Assembly: GCA_003615045.1 (NCBI GenBank) | Contig: ML014130.1 | Coordinates: 1-64,000 of the forward strand | Direction: 5' to 3' | DNA from: Caulochytrium protostelioides | Lineage: Eukaryota > Chytridiomycota > Caulochytriomycetes > Caulochytriales > Caulochytriaceae | Length of the DNA stretch: 64,000 nt | Part shown: piece after piece, positions 1-10,752 of the stretch | Position numbering within the stretch: the stretch's first letter is position 1 | Layout of the letters: each line of letters opens with the position of its first letter | Position numbers and translations under genes: made by a program | The notes under the pieces: generated by a model | Database searches by the model: none | The model's input: the letters and a program-made list of their open reading frames with translations, nothing else | Told to the model about the DNA's origin: nothing

Positions 1-93
1 CATGAACGTCTACGTCCATACGTGAGCTACGTCTGGTTGAGCAGCAAAACGCGTTAATTGCATCCCGCGTCCCTGCCATCCTGAAGAAAGTGT

Positions 94-95
<2 letters not shown>

Positions 96-155
<60 letters not shown>

Positions 156-174
156 ATCACTCACACACACACAC
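96..174. repeat. (CT)28 microsatellite followed by (CA)n
   Basis: An uninterrupted run of 28 CT units spans 96-151 and a short CA run spans 162-174. It sits 65-140 bp upstream of the ATG at 238, so it is probably in the promoter or 5' leader of the secreted-protein gene. Pyrimidine-rich tracts are common in fungal promoters; the role here is inference. Confidence 0.9.
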
Positions 175-237
175 ATATTCTCTCTGTCGAAACGTCACGC
201 TCAGTAGCCCGACCGCCAACCTCATCATCTCCTCACG

Positions 238-1449
238 ATGCTGCTGTTCAGCGTTCGCTTTAGCGGGATTCTGCTGGCCTTGCTCGTCTCAGCCGCTTGC
301 CACATTGCTGGGTACCCTATGGATTCCCTCAAGCCCCATATTAAGAAGCTTTTTCCTCTAAAAATGGGACAGACGCCTTCGCCGTTGGTCTCGGGCCATG
401 GCACGCCAAACGGCGGGCCCCCGATTTATCCCTGGAATGGCCTGGCCTCGCTGCCCGAGCTTCCCAGCAGCGCCGCTGGCCTGGGCGATGCCGAATCAAT
501 CCTCCCAACCCACGATGACGGCTTCATGCTTGGAAGCAAGAAGCTCAACAGCGACGACGCAAAGAAGGTCCATGAGCAGTGTGCGACTGTTTTAGGGCCC
601 GACCTCAGCAACTTGAACGTCTTCCTGCTCGCGAAAGCGATGGTAGATGCAGCGTCAGCTTCCAAGAATTGGCCCAAGCTCTTTGTGATCCGTGACTACG
701 TCGCGTCCCACAAGTCCGTCGACTTGCATCACAAGATCGTTGTTATCCACGCAATTGATCTGGCCGCCGCTCGAGGTTATTTGGACGCCAAAATGGAGAA
801 AAACTGGATCGATCGCTCGCTCTCGGAATGGAGTGAACTCTTCAGTACGTTGAAGGAGGATCGGCCGTTCCGTCAAGAGCTGGATACAGCCATGTCCTTC
901 CTGTCAGATCTGCAGTCGGTGGACGTCCGCTTTCCACTTCTCTTCTTGGACAGAGTGAGTTATCCCAAGCATCTGGGTACAACTGCTGACGAGGCGACAG
1001 CTGCCGCTGTATGGCTTCGATACTTGGGGGACCAAGCAAAGTCAGACAAGAAGGCTCAAGCCATCGACGAATTTAACAATGAAATCATTCGTATTTCTCA
1101 GCAGTTCAAGCTGGGCACGATGAGCTCCAAGCCCGTGAGCAGACTTGAATGGCCAGAATTCGCTCATCTCTTTACCGAGTACATTTCGCGAGCAAAGCTC
1201 CCCATGCTCCGCCGGCCCCAGGTCCCTGTGACTTGGCCGGATGCTATTGTGATCATGGGCGATACTGGACTCCAAAACGTTGCCGTCCTTCGCAATTACT
1301 TGATGATCGCGCATCCGACGAAATATGCACAGACCTATCGCCGTATGAAGTCTCGTCCCAATGCTTCCTTCATTCCCCCAGTGCCGAGCGAGCAGCTCGA
1401 CGAGTACGCAGAAATGCAGGAAAAAATCGCGACTATCATCGGATCCTGA
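238..1449 (+). CDS. Secreted orphan protein, 403 aa
   Basis: An intact ATG-initiated frame. Residues 1-27 form a typical signal peptide: short N-region, hydrophobic core GILLALLVSAACHIA, small residues before a likely cleavage near AAC/HIAG. No membrane segment follows, so the mature protein is probably secreted or luminal. The rest is largely predicted helical, with few cysteines and no catalytic motif I recognise; it contains a Pro/Gly-rich stretch (about 45-75) and then a globular-looking region to the C-terminus. Codon use is visibly less GC-biased than in most neighbours (AAG and AAA, TTG, GAA common), which could reflect lineage-specific or acquired origin. A perfect stem-loop lies 77 bp after the stop. 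I do not recognise the family; a lineage-specific secreted factor is possible but unproven. Confidence 0.8.
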   Translation: MLLFSVRFSGILLALLVSAACHIAGYPMDSLKPHIKKLFPLKMGQTPSPLVSGHGTPNGGPPIYPWNGLASLPELPSSAAGLGDAESILPTHDDGFMLGSKKLNSDDAKKVHEQCATVLGPDLSNLNVFLLAKAMVDAASASKNWPKLFVIRDYVASHKSVDLHHKIVVIHAIDLAAARGYLDAKMEKNWIDRSLSEWSELFSTLKEDRPFRQELDTAMSFLSDLQSVDVRFPLLFLDRVSYPKHLGTTADEATAAAVWLRYLGDQAKSDKKAQAIDEFNNEIIRISQQFKLGTMSSKPVSRLEWPEFAHLFTEYISRAKLPMLRRPQVPVTWPDAIVIMGDTGLQNVAVLRNYLMIAHPTKYAQTYRRMKSRPNASFIPPVPSEQLDEYAEMQEKIATIIGS

Positions 1450-2853
1450 TTTCCATCCCCCAGCGCAAGTATATTTGATATATATTCTGACATAGAGACT
1501 CTCCCGTGGTACAACACAAACACACTGATCCCCTAGGTGACCCCCTAGGGGATCTTGGCTGTCTGCATTAGGATGGAATGCCGAAATGGACGCGAAGGTC
1601 AAGGACTACACGCGGGCGTCCACGCCGAGCGGTCCTGGTGTTATGGAGCGTCGGGACCGTTACTTGATCGGGATTCGCTCGAAGGGGAGAACTCCCTCAT
1701 CCTTCGGGCGGTTGAATTACGGCGTATTAACCCCCGGGACCCCACGGCTGTGCCGATCTCTCGCGCGTATACACACGGGCCTGTATATAGGAGCAGGTTC
1801 GCTCGTTAACAAAAAATAAAGAAAACTCTGTCTCGTTGCACGGTTGGGTTCAACCATGCCACAGCGCCGGTTGCTTGTGGGTGGTACGAGGTGGTTGGTG
1901 CGGTTGGTGCTTGCATGTCGGGGCGGCGGCAGAGCGCGGCCACGGCTTCGCCCACGACCAGGGGCTCCGCGGTCGCTGATGATCGTGGTCCATCGATGAT
2001 CGGGAAGCCTGTGACGGCCGGTCCAGATGGCAACCACCCACACCACGCGTCAAGCGCGCCGCGACCGCCTGTCGTGGTTTGAGTTGGTCAGGCTCCTCTC
2101 GCATGACGGCTCCGTATCCATGACCGCCGTTCCACCGTTCGGCATGGGCGCCGCGCCATCGCGACGAATCCCCACACCCACATCTACCTGAGAGAAAGCG
2201 CAGTGGCGAGGCCCGCGTGGATGCGGGCCGTCGCGGCTGTGGTCCTTCGCCGGCCGGGCTGTGGCCATCCGTGGGTCGCGGCCTGCTGTCGACACGCGTG
2301 GAGGAGCGGCGATGGCGCGGGCACCGCGACGCTTGACGCAGCAAGGATCGGCATGACAGGCGGTCATGGCCACCCGCCAAGGTCGTCGACCCGCGAATGT
2401 GTGAAAAGGGCCAAAAGAATAGAAAAAAAATCAATGAAACGCTGCGTTGGGGTTGTGGCGTTGCGAGGGCGGCGGCCGCGGGTGTGGGCTCAGCCAGAGC
2501 GCCACGGGACGGGCACTGGGACGGGCACTGAAGGGTCTCTGGCGCCAGCCGCCGCCCCCGAAGCAGGCCCTAGCTGGATGATCGCCCGGAATCATACTCG
2601 TCGTGATCCTCGTCGCCGCCGATCCCATTATGGCTCCGTCTTCCCGGGGGATTTCTTGAAGACATACCATGCAGACGGCTCAGGGCCGTGGGTGCTGGCC
2701 GTGCCGACACGATCCACGAGAGCGCTCGCGCGATTAAGCGGGGCCGGAGGCGCTCCAGATCACGACAAGTCTCGCGTCGCCGAGGGTGCGCCAACCCAGA
2801 CCTCTGTCGCGCCTTCACGCGTGACACTCTCCACCGGCGAACTCCACCACGGC
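1450..2853. other. Intergenic region, no gene recognised
   Basis: About 1.4 kb between the secreted-protein gene and the disordered-protein gene. Apart from the stem-loop at 1527-1554 and AT-rich patches near 1810 and 2410-2430 I see no feature. The frame of the downstream gene stays open back to 2203, but that extension has no good ATG context and looks like GC-driven open sequence. Confidence 0.5.
1527..1554. other. Perfect 11-bp inverted repeat (stem-loop) downstream of the secreted-protein gene
   Basis: Arms at 1527-1537 (GATCCCCTAGG) and 1544-1554 (CCTAGGGGATC) are exact reverse complements with a 6-nt loop TGACCC. It lies 77 bp after the stop at 1449, so it is probably in the 3' UTR. 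It could affect mRNA stability or 3' end formation; no T-run follows. Confidence 0.6.
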
Positions 2854-4143
2854 ATGGCCACGCTCGACCCTGCGCCCACGCCGGCGGCATCCCCGCCGCT
2901 GACCGCCGCGGCGACCGCCGGCGCTGGATCGCCCACGGGCAACCCCTACGTCGAGCCCATGACGCCGCAGCGGCCGCTGTCCATGCTGACGACGCTGTCG
3001 TTGGCGGTTCTCCCGCCGGGCCCGGCGTCGTCAGGTCCGCCGAGCGCGATCCCGGCCATGCCGCCGCCGGCTCCGGCCGCTCGGCCCGTCTCGTTCTCGG
3101 CCGCCGCCGCCGCCGCCGCCGCCGCCACGGCCGCCGCGCACGCTGCCGCCAACCCTGCCCTCACGGGCGAGGAACTCCTGGGCGCCGCGGCCGCGGGGGA
3201 TCTGGCCGTCGCCCCGGGTCTCGCGCTCCTCATGCCGGGCCTGGCCCATGGCGAGCGTGGCCACGGGAGTGGTGGTGGCGGCGGTGGCGGCGGTGGCATG
3301 GCGCCTATCTCGCCGCTGACGCCGCTACCGCCGCCGTGTCCGGGGATGCTCACGCCGACGGCGAGCTCCCATCCCGGTATGGCCTACGGCGGGACTTTCA
3401 CGGCGCATCCGGGGCACACGCCCACGAGCGGCAGCGGGCCCGTGTTCCGGTGGCCGATGGTCGGTGTCGCGCACGGCAACGCGTCCAGTCAGTCCAGCCC
3501 GCTCGCGCCGCATCCCGACCACGCCACGAGCCCCTCCCTGCCGGCCGCGGCGGGAGCGGTGGCGTCGGCGTTGGCGCCGCCGAGCGCCGCGTTTTCGGGT
3601 CGCCGCCGCAACAGCATGCAAGGCCTGGGCCTCGTCGCATCGGCCGTCGGGCCGCTCTGCGCGGTGCATGAGGCTGACAGCGCGAGCGCCTCGCCGTCGC
3701 CATCGCGTCCGGGTCTCGATGCCGTGGTCCCGATGGCGGCCCCGCCGGCGACGTCGGCAGGTCAGGTCTTGGCAGCCACGGTGGCAGCGACGGCGGCGAT
3801 GGCCGTACCGTCGCCACGACTGAGCAAGCAGCTGTTTGCCGGTCCGTGCGAAGAGCACGCGCGATGCTCGCCTGCGAAGCGGGTGGCGCTGACATGCGGC
3901 CCGGCAGGGAAGTCGAGGTCCTCCCCATTGCTATCGGGGTCGCCGAGCCGTCCGTGCCGCGATCCGGGACACCACCACGGCCAAGGTCATGACCACGGCT
4001 ATGAAGACATGCATGAGGGCCAGGACGACGAGGTGGCGACGTCGCCGGTGCGCGTGGCGATGGATGCGGACGCGAGCCCGCCGCTGCCGCTGATGCTGGC
4101 GATGGACGAGCCCACGGATGCCAAGAACCCCCTGCTGATCTGA
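2854..4143 (+). CDS. Ala/Pro/Gly-rich disordered protein of unknown function
   Basis: An open frame encoding about 429 aa from the ATG at 2854; the frame is open back to 2203, but the upstream part reads like non-coding sequence. The product is low-complexity: poly-Ala runs (about 85-100), a Gly run (about 140-150), many S/P/T and, near the C-terminus, a His/Gly stretch (HHHGQGHDHGYED) that could bind metal. One basophilic phosphosite-like motif, RRRNS, is visible mid-protein. No folded domain or catalytic motif is recognisable. Strong third-position GC bias over this frame supports coding, but a GC-rich non-coding stretch could also stay open, so the gene is only moderately certain. Confidence 0.45.
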   Translation: MATLDPAPTPAASPPLTAAATAGAGSPTGNPYVEPMTPQRPLSMLTTLSLAVLPPGPASSGPPSAIPAMPPPAPAARPVSFSAAAAAAAAATAAAHAAANPALTGEELLGAAAAGDLAVAPGLALLMPGLAHGERGHGSGGGGGGGGGMAPISPLTPLPPPCPGMLTPTASSHPGMAYGGTFTAHPGHTPTSGSGPVFRWPMVGVAHGNASSQSSPLAPHPDHATSPSLPAAAGAVASALAPPSAAFSGRRRNSMQGLGLVASAVGPLCAVHEADSASASPSPSRPGLDAVVPMAAPPATSAGQVLAATVAATAAMAVPSPRLSKQLFAGPCEEHARCSPAKRVALTCGPAGKSRSSPLLSGSPSRPCRDPGHHHGQGHDHGYEDMHEGQDDEVATSPVRVAMDADASPPLPLMLAMDEPTDAKNPLLI

Positions 4144-5230
4144 CCCCGATCGGGCTCGTCAGGATCTCGTTAGGAATCGTCGACGCGAATCCGGGCGAAA
4201 CACAAAACACGGTTCATGCCACAGAGAGGCGCTGTAGACTTTGAGCAAACAGGGTTTTCCTCATGCTGCCGCGCAACATGCCGTGTGCTGCCACCTTTTT
4301 TTTTCCGATGTGAAACGTGCGGGATGGCCTCTCCATTTATCATTCTTTTTTCTTTGGGGAATTCGCATCGGAGCATCCTAGGAGATCGATCCATGCCAGA
4401 TGCCCTGCAGCAGCGCCGTCGCCACTGGATGGATGGCGAAAGCCATCGGTGCCCGTGTATCTATGTTGACCCATGCAAACGGATCCGAAACCGGCCAAGG
4501 GACCGATCAGCGCCATTCATGGATCACGGTATGGGCGCTGGTGGCGAGCCCATGGGAGGTGTGGCGGGCTATCAACGATGGGCAAACTCTCCCTGGCTGC
4601 GAGCACGGGCGTCTGTCAAGCCGTCGCCGCCCCTGTGGCCGTTCCGGCGCTGGAGGGGTCGGGGGGAGCAATCGCCCGTGGCCCATCGTCGGTCGCCGGT
4701 CGCACACCCATCAGGAATGCATACCGCACGCGCACTCGATAATCGCGACGATACTGCCCATCATCATTCATCCTGTCGAGACTGACGGATTCATCATCGT
4801 CATCGTCGTTGGCATGGCTGTCGTCTCGGACAGACGCCCGTCGCCGGCCTCCCGTTGCCCGTGGCCGACCCGCCCGCGTCTCTGCGCGTCGCCTCGTCGC
4901 CTTCGCCGCCTTCTGCCTCTCACGACCACCTCTCTCGAGTGCCTGACCGCCCTCGCTGTGCCTGCCGCGACCGCGCATCGCCGCTCTCCCGGCTTCTCTG
5001 CTTCTTGCTGCTGGGACAGCGCGCGTCGGCTGTGATCGCCGTTTGACGTAAAACACCGTGCCAAGTCAAGCCGAGTCGAGACGAGAGACCCACGCGGTCG
5101 GAGCGACGTGCTGCGGAACTGCCACGTGCCCGACACGTTTGTTCGGCCCCTCTCGTTCGAGGGACGTCCCCCCCTGACGCGCGCGCCTCGCCGTGCGTCT
5201 CTGCTCTCACCTGGAGGACGACGCGCCACC
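4144..5230. other. Intergenic region upstream of HYM1
   Basis: About 1.1 kb with T-rich (4296-4306, 4346-4353) and pyrimidine-rich stretches towards the HYM1 start. Overlapping short frames on both strands have no domain content. It probably contains the HYM1 promoter and leader; no discrete element could be identified. Confidence 0.4.
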
Positions 5231-6229
5231 ATGAGCTTCCTCTTCAAGACGAAGCAGCGCACGCCGCAGGAGCTCGTTAAGAGCATCCGGGACGCCGTGG
5301 CGCGGCTCGATGCCGCGAGCGGCGACAAGCGGCGCGCCAATGAGGAGATCAGCAAGCACCTCATTGCCATCAAAGCTATTCTGTACGGCGAGGGCGAAAC
5401 CGACCCGAATCCCGAGTACGTCGCGCAGATCTCGCAGGAGATCTACACGAACGATCTGCTGCCGCTGCTTGTGAACAACATTGGCAAGTTTGAGTTCGAG
5501 GCTAAGAAGGATGTCGCGCAGATCATGAACAATCTGCTGCGCCGGCAGATCGGCGCCCGCTTCCCGACATGCGAGTATCTCGCGTCGCCGGACCACCACG
5601 ACGTGCTGTTGACGCTGGTCGCCGGGTATGACAACCAGGAAATTGCGCTTAACTGCGGCATGATCCTGCGTGAGTGCGTCCGCCACGAGAGCCTCGCGCG
5701 GCTCGTGCTCGAGGGCGAAACTTTCTGGCGCTTTTTCCAGTACGTCGAGGTCTCGACGTTCGACGTCGCTAGCGACGCATTTGCCACGTTCAAGGATCTG
5801 CTGACGAAGCACAAGACGCTCGTGGCCGAGTTCTTGGAATCGCGCTACGACGCTTTCTTTGCGCGGTACAACGAGCTGCTGCACTCTAATAACTACGTGA
5901 CGAAGCGGCAGTCGCTCAAGCTCCTCGGCGAGCTGCTGCTGGACCGCACGAACTACACCATCATGACGCGCTACATTGCGAATGCGGAGAATCTCAAACT
6001 GATGATGAACCTGCTCCGCGACAAGAGCAGGAATATCCAGTTCGAGGCGTTCCATGTCTTCAAGGTCTTTGTTGCCAATCCCAACAAGGCCAAACCGATC
6101 TTGGATATCTTGCAGAAGAACCAGGACAAGATGATTCTCTTTTTGCAGAGCTTCCACAACGACCGCACCGACGATGAGCAGTTCAACGACGAAAAGGCGT
6201 TCCTGATCCGGCAGATGCGCGAAATCTGA
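5231..6229 (+). CDS. HYM1: Mo25/Hym1 (CAB39 family) scaffold protein
   Basis: 332 aa, close to the usual length (human MO25alpha 341). The ATG at 5231 has a strong context (GCCACCATGA) and gives the conserved N-terminus [20 protein letters not shown]; the frame is open to 5108 without a good alternative. Family hallmarks are seen throughout the helical repeats: [57 protein letters not shown], the near-invariant [20 protein letters not shown] and [20 protein letters not shown], and the C-terminal [13 protein letters not shown]. Mo25 proteins scaffold and activate GCK/STE20-type kinases; in fungi Hym1 works in the RAM/MOR network (Kic1-Cbk1 kinases) for polarity and cell separation. A Sog2-like RAM component is encoded about 13 kb away. 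Identification is very secure. Confidence 0.97.
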   Translation: MSFLFKTKQRTPQELVKSIRDAVARLDAASGDKRRANEEISKHLIAIKAILYGEGETDPNPEYVAQISQEIYTNDLLPLLVNNIGKFEFEAKKDVAQIMNNLLRRQIGARFPTCEYLASPDHHDVLLTLVAGYDNQEIALNCGMILRECVRHESLARLVLEGETFWRFFQYVEVSTFDVASDAFATFKDLLTKHKTLVAEFLESRYDAFFARYNELLHSNNYVTKRQSLKLLGELLLDRTNYTIMTRYIANAENLKLMMNLLRDKSRNIQFEAFHVFKVFVANPNKAKPILDILQKNQDKMILFLQSFHNDRTDDEQFNDEKAFLIRQMREI

Positions 6230-7473
6230 TACGCCCAGGCATCTTTACACGCGGAAACTCGCTCCGCCATTCGAGCGTGTGCCGCAGCCCGGCGTCGCTC
6301 CCTCGCTGCCCATGCTCCTCCGCCGCATGGCCATAATCATGAGCTTGCCCCGCCCCGCCTCGTTCCGCCTCAGTATCAGGGGCAGGACACCGTCTGCGAT
6401 CCAAGGAAGTCGCGGGTCTTACGGCTCGCGTGGGTACGTTATGAGGCGCGGCCGGACGCCTGATCATCGTGCGGGGCCCAACCATTGCCCGCGCCGGCTT
6501 CCCGCGGCCCCTTCTCTCGCGGGCGTCTGCCCCGCGGAGCCGCTCTTCGACGTGCTGCATCGCGCTGCAGCGCCATCCTGGCGACGCTGGCTCGCCTGCC
6601 TTCGCGGCTGCCATCTCGCGCCGCTACCGGACGCGTTATCATTGTCCCCGCGGGCCCTGCCACGCCCCTCTGATGGCGGCCCCCGTGTCACGATTATGGC
6701 TGGATGAGCGCGGCGCTCGAGCGGGTCGGCGCGGCTAAGTGCACCGCCGGGCTCGACTGCTCGCGCGCCGACGCCGCGCTGCGGGCATCCATCTGGCCGT
6801 CGGTGCTAGGCACCATGATGGATCATGGCCCGCTCGTCTGAACCACCCCTGCCCTCTTCGGGTTGGGTCCCGTGAGCGGATCCGACGTCAGTCGCGATCG
6901 CCACGACCCCATCTTGGCCTTGATGGGATCCTGGAAGGCCACGAGCCGCGGTCGCTCTTTTTCCATGTAAAAAAAGATCCTTCACGATGCTTCAACAAAG
7001 CCCCATCCGACAGTGATGATCCGACCTGGACGAATCAAATGGATACCATGGCGATGGCAATGGTCTGCGCTGATGGCCTTGGAGAGCGCCGCCTGTTCAC
7101 GCAAGCCATTGCCTTTGCGGCGAAGAGCGCGGCTCTTGATCTCAATCGCCCAAAAACGCAGAAGGTATGCTTATTGGCCATCACGTCGATGACATCCCGG
7201 GTCGCGGGACACAGAGACATGTCACCCGCCCACAATGCATCGCGCCCATCCCGGCCTTGTTTTGATTCCACCCCGGCGGTGGGAACCTTTCACTGAACCC
7301 TGTAGCGGCGGCTTTCCCCGACTGGATAAAGAGAAGCAAAAACAACAGGAACAACCATCGGAGAGCACTGAGATCAGAAGTCAAGTTTCCGTCATAGGAT
7401 CGCGCGGGACCAAGATACCACATCCCCCGCCGTTGCGTGGGTCCCCAGCGGCGGCCAGTGCCGTCCAGAACGG

Positions 7474-7497
7474 ACGACACGGCCCCCGCCGTGTCGT
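7474..7497. other. Perfect 10-bp hairpin with CCCC loop
   Basis: ACGACACGGC at 7474-7483 pairs exactly with GCCGTGTCGT at 7488-7497 around a four-base CCCC loop. It lies in gene-free sequence, 75 bp from the larger imperfect inverted repeat. Function unknown. Confidence 0.55.
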
Positions 7498-7570
7498 GGC
7501 CCGAAGACCACAGCGGGGCGGAACGGCGGCGGCAGCAGCGCGGATCGGGCGGGGCATGGCGACACCATGC

Positions 7571-7677
7571 GCACGCGTCGCCGTCGGGGCAGAAGACGGC
7601 AATGAATCATCGCTTGGCCCTAATCAAGGCCAGTCATGAATCAGAACCATCTTTTGCCCCGATGGCGGCGCGTGAGC
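7571..7677. repeat. Imperfect inverted repeat with arms of about 49 bp
   Basis: Sequence 7571-7619 aligns to the reverse complement of 7629-7677 with roughly four of five bases matching by hand alignment, around a loop of about 9 nt. The best block is GTCGGGGCAGAAGACGG opposite CATCGGGGCAAAAGATGG. It could be a decayed fold-back element or two inverted copies of a short dispersed repeat. Confidence 0.5.
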
Positions 7678-8898
7678 CCGGCTGGGCAACTGCCAACGAC
7701 ACGCGACAATCGTCGAGCTCACCGAGAAGCGATCATTCCGTTGCGGCCGCATTGCGGCGACCGCCCCAAGAACGGACAGCGGAATCATCCAGAACACGCG
7801 GCCATTATCGGCTGCGCGCCCACGTGAGTCAAGCATGTCGGGAGGGGTCCAAATCGCCACGGCGAGAACTTCGATCGCGGGAGCCCGAGCAATCGTTGTG
7901 TGATGACAGCGACCCATAAGCCAAGAACATGCCACCGGTAATCCGCAGTCATAGTGCTCGATCCCCTACTAAGTAAGGTCGGAGAATGGATGTAACTGAG
8001 GTCTCATCATATCCAAGTGCGTCAGTGAGGATGGTTCCTGGATTGCGTCAGAGGGCCGAGTGCGGCAGACTGACTCAAAGGAGAGCGTCGCCAAAGGAAA
8101 GAGAAGGAGAAGGAGACACATCTGCTTGGACACATCGGCCTGGTCGCGAGGCGGGCGCACCGTTCAGAGTCAGCCGACGCTAAAGACTCGCACGTTGGGC
8201 GAGGTGGGCAAGCAGACGCGGATACGGCAAGCGATGCGTGATTCCGACAGACCTACAACCGTCTCGAGCTCGTGATCGCTATTCGCCATTGTGGGAGAGA
8301 AAGAGAGTCAGTGAAGAGAGAAGTGTCAGAAGAGCAAGCAATCGCCAAAGCGATAGCCCAAGAAAGAGGAAGCTAGCGGAAAGAAAGTGTGGTGAGTCGA
8401 AACAGAAAACAAAACGATGCGTCTCAGGAGCGTTGAGACGTCGCGCATGGCCTCCGTCGGGGTGGACGAAGGCCGTACTACTCGCTTGACTGGTCATGAG
8501 CACACCTTCGGCGGGACCCAGCGCCGGCGCTTGCCCGACCGCTTTTTATAGGCGCGGCCCGCGTAACGGGCGCGACCCGGCCGCCCGCCGGTCTGAGAGC
8601 CACGGCTGCTCTGCCGCACGTGAACTCCGCTCTGACCCGCCACGGCCCCCCGTCCCACGAGTCCCACCCCATCCCCTTTCGCCATCATCGTACATCGGTG
8701 CCGACGCGATGCGACGGCCCCAGGCGACTGGGATCGACCCCTATGCCGCCGCAAGCACAACGCGTCATTCTCAAGAAAGCTGCGGCAAACTTCTGATCCA
8801 TCAGGGATGGTGAATATCTTGGAGATACGATACAGCGCTCTGTTAATTTTAGTCGAGATTGGCAAGATGGTCGGGCCCCACTTCTGGGAGGACATGCT

Positions 8899-10752
8899 CT
8901 ATAAGAGAGACGCATTAGTCGCCAAGAGATGCCCAATCGCAATATTAAGCAGAAAGATGAGAACGGAAAAGACGGCATTGATTGTATTCAGCCGCTCGTT
9001 GTTCTGGCCCCAGCGATTCAGCATGGCCTGTATCGGATCAGTCTCCGGGGCGGCGTCGGGCGCGGCGCTGCGTAGGGCTAGCGAGGGTCCTAGAGGCCCA
9101 ACCAGTGCCGTCCCAAGCGGCGGCGACCATGGCGCCGACGCCGACACGGGGGTCGTGAACCGCGACATCGGCCGGACGGCTGCTGCGGCTTCGGGGGGTT
9201 GCGACTTATGCAGCGGCGGGACCGCTTGGCCCGTCGACAGGGGCCGCGCGCCGGTCGTAGTCTCGCGGCCATCCTCGACGGCTCCATTGCGCTTGGGTGG
9301 GCGGTAGTACTGGATGGCGCAGCAGATCATGCTTACCGTGTTGCAGAAGAGCGCTAGACTGGCGAGCAGCGTCGGGATCAGGGGGCTGCCTGCCCGGTGC
9401 TTCAGAATGATGCCCACGTAGATGGCCAGATTGCTATCGTTCCATGCCATTTCATAATAAGCCAATAGGTCAGTCCCATGTACAGCCGTTAAGTTTGTGG
9501 AACAACAGGAGCAAAACCACGTAATCTTCAAAGTGAGTTTCTCGGCACCTTAACCAACTCGTGTTCAGATCCTTGAGGAGACGCACGGGGGGTTGCAGAG
9601 CACCCGGTTTGCTGGGCATCCAACAGAGTTCACTTACCCAGAGTTGACCAGACCATGCGAGGCCGACTTCGTGGAGGCATAGGTATTGGCATCGGACGCC
9701 AGCATGATGGCGGGGATCCCCCGATGGGCCAGGGGGCTGTAAGGCTGGAACTCCTTCGTTGACACGGCCGGCGGCGGCGATGCTTCCGCTCCCAATGGCG
9801 CGACAGCGGCGGGCGGCGGGCGCTGGCTCGCCCTTGGCGCGGCAGAGGACGAGGGCTGCGGCGACAGTCGTGGCGCCGCGGCCGCAACCGTCACCGTCGT
9901 GGCCGCCGGTGCGTGTAGCGGACGTTCGGACCCTTGCGCTCCTAGCGGCGCCGCGGCCGACGCCCGATGGCCGGCGGCGGGAGGACCCGAGCGCCATGCC
10001 GTCTCGCGGGCCGATCGGGAAGCGGGCGTTGCCGCCGCCGTGGCGGCCACGGCGGGTGGAGCCGTCGGTGCCGTCGCGGCCGGCGGCATGGTCGCAGCGC
10101 TACGAGCTGCCATAGACAGCGGCGGAACCCCCCTCGCTGGCTCGGCCGCGGCTGCCAGCTCGGCCGCGGCTGCCGGCACCGGCGCCGCGGATGCTTTCGA
10201 AGGCCGTCGCGTCCTGGGCGACGGAGTCGGGGGGAGTCCCGCGGCCATCAGCGGGGACGCCGCCGTGGCCGCCATGGTCGTGCGAGCCGCCGCCGCCGCC
10301 GCCGGCGCAGCACCCGCGGGGAGCGCCGGTGGCCGCCCATGGCCGCGGGAGTGCCCGAGCACAGCGCTCGTGCGGGTCGATGCGCGCTGGGGTCGCGCGG
10401 CGGCGGCGGCGGTGCCGTGGCGCCCGCTGCGTCCCGTAGCGCGGCGCTTGGTGCGCGCGCCCGTCTTGATAAAGGAGATGTGCTGCGGATGCAGATCGAT
10501 TTCGATGGATCCGGACGAGGCGCGGTGCCGTCGCGTGCGGTGCGTCCGCGCTGCGGGGTCGGCGGGCCGGTCCCGACGGCGGCGTCGCTCATGGGTGCCC
10601 TCGCCAGCGCGGTCGCGGTCACGATGCCGTCGATGCGCCGATGCTGGCGTATTGGATGTCATGGGCGTACTTGTCAGGATGGCGACGGCGGCGGCGGCGG
10701 GGGGCCGATCAACGCCGACGCCGACGCGATGTGGCGGCAGCGAACGCGGCAT
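8899..10752 (-). CDS. Ala/Pro-rich protein with C-terminal transmembrane segments (spliced, two exons)
   Basis: Exon 1 (10752-9638) and exon 2 (9433-8899) join across a 204-nt intron to give 549 aa in one frame. Exon 1 encodes an Ala/Pro/Arg-rich, probably disordered N-terminal region. Exon 2 begins ...VNSG/NLAIYVGIILKH and encodes a hydrophobic stretch LIPTLLASLALFCNTVSMI, a Pro/Ala-rich loop, then INAVFSVLIFLLNIAIGHLL near the C-terminus, so at least two membrane spans. A first weak span may be NLAIYVGIIL. The frame is open 5' to 10875, but the first ATG is at 10752; a second in-frame ATG follows in a similar region, and a further 5' exon is possible. I do not recognise the family. The exon 2 part is convincing because hydrophobic periodicity continues exactly to the splice site; the start is uncertain. 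Confidence 0.6.
9434..9637 (-). other. Predicted spliceosomal intron, 204 nt
   Basis: On the minus strand exon 1 ends CTCTGG at 9638, followed by a consensus donor GTAAGTGA; without splicing the frame meets TAA at once. The acceptor ACGATAG ends at 9434, with a good branch site CTGAC about 30 nt upstream. Joining restores a single frame (phase 2) and total coding length is divisible by three. Other nearby AG acceptors give stops or phase mismatch. This is the only intron I could support in the window. Confidence 0.6.

Larger units (their letters stand above)
6230..8898. other. Long intergenic region (2.7 kb), no gene recognised
   Basis: Frames here are short, overlapping on both strands and without domain content. 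Notable structure is limited to two inverted repeats (7474-7497 and 7571-7677, listed separately). Composition is more mixed than in the genes, including an A/G-rich patch at about 8080-8400. A heavily spliced gene cannot be excluded by eye. Confidence 0.45.

Noticed and set aside
92-361. Frame with (SL)n repeat overlapping the 5' end of the secreted-protein gene
   Set aside because: It is a translation of the CT microsatellite and starts at GTG; the frame from 238 has a signal peptide and ATG.
7181-7935. Several 60-160 codon frames around 7.2-7.9 kb
   Set aside because: Mutually overlapping on both strands, without conserved motifs or consistent codon bias.
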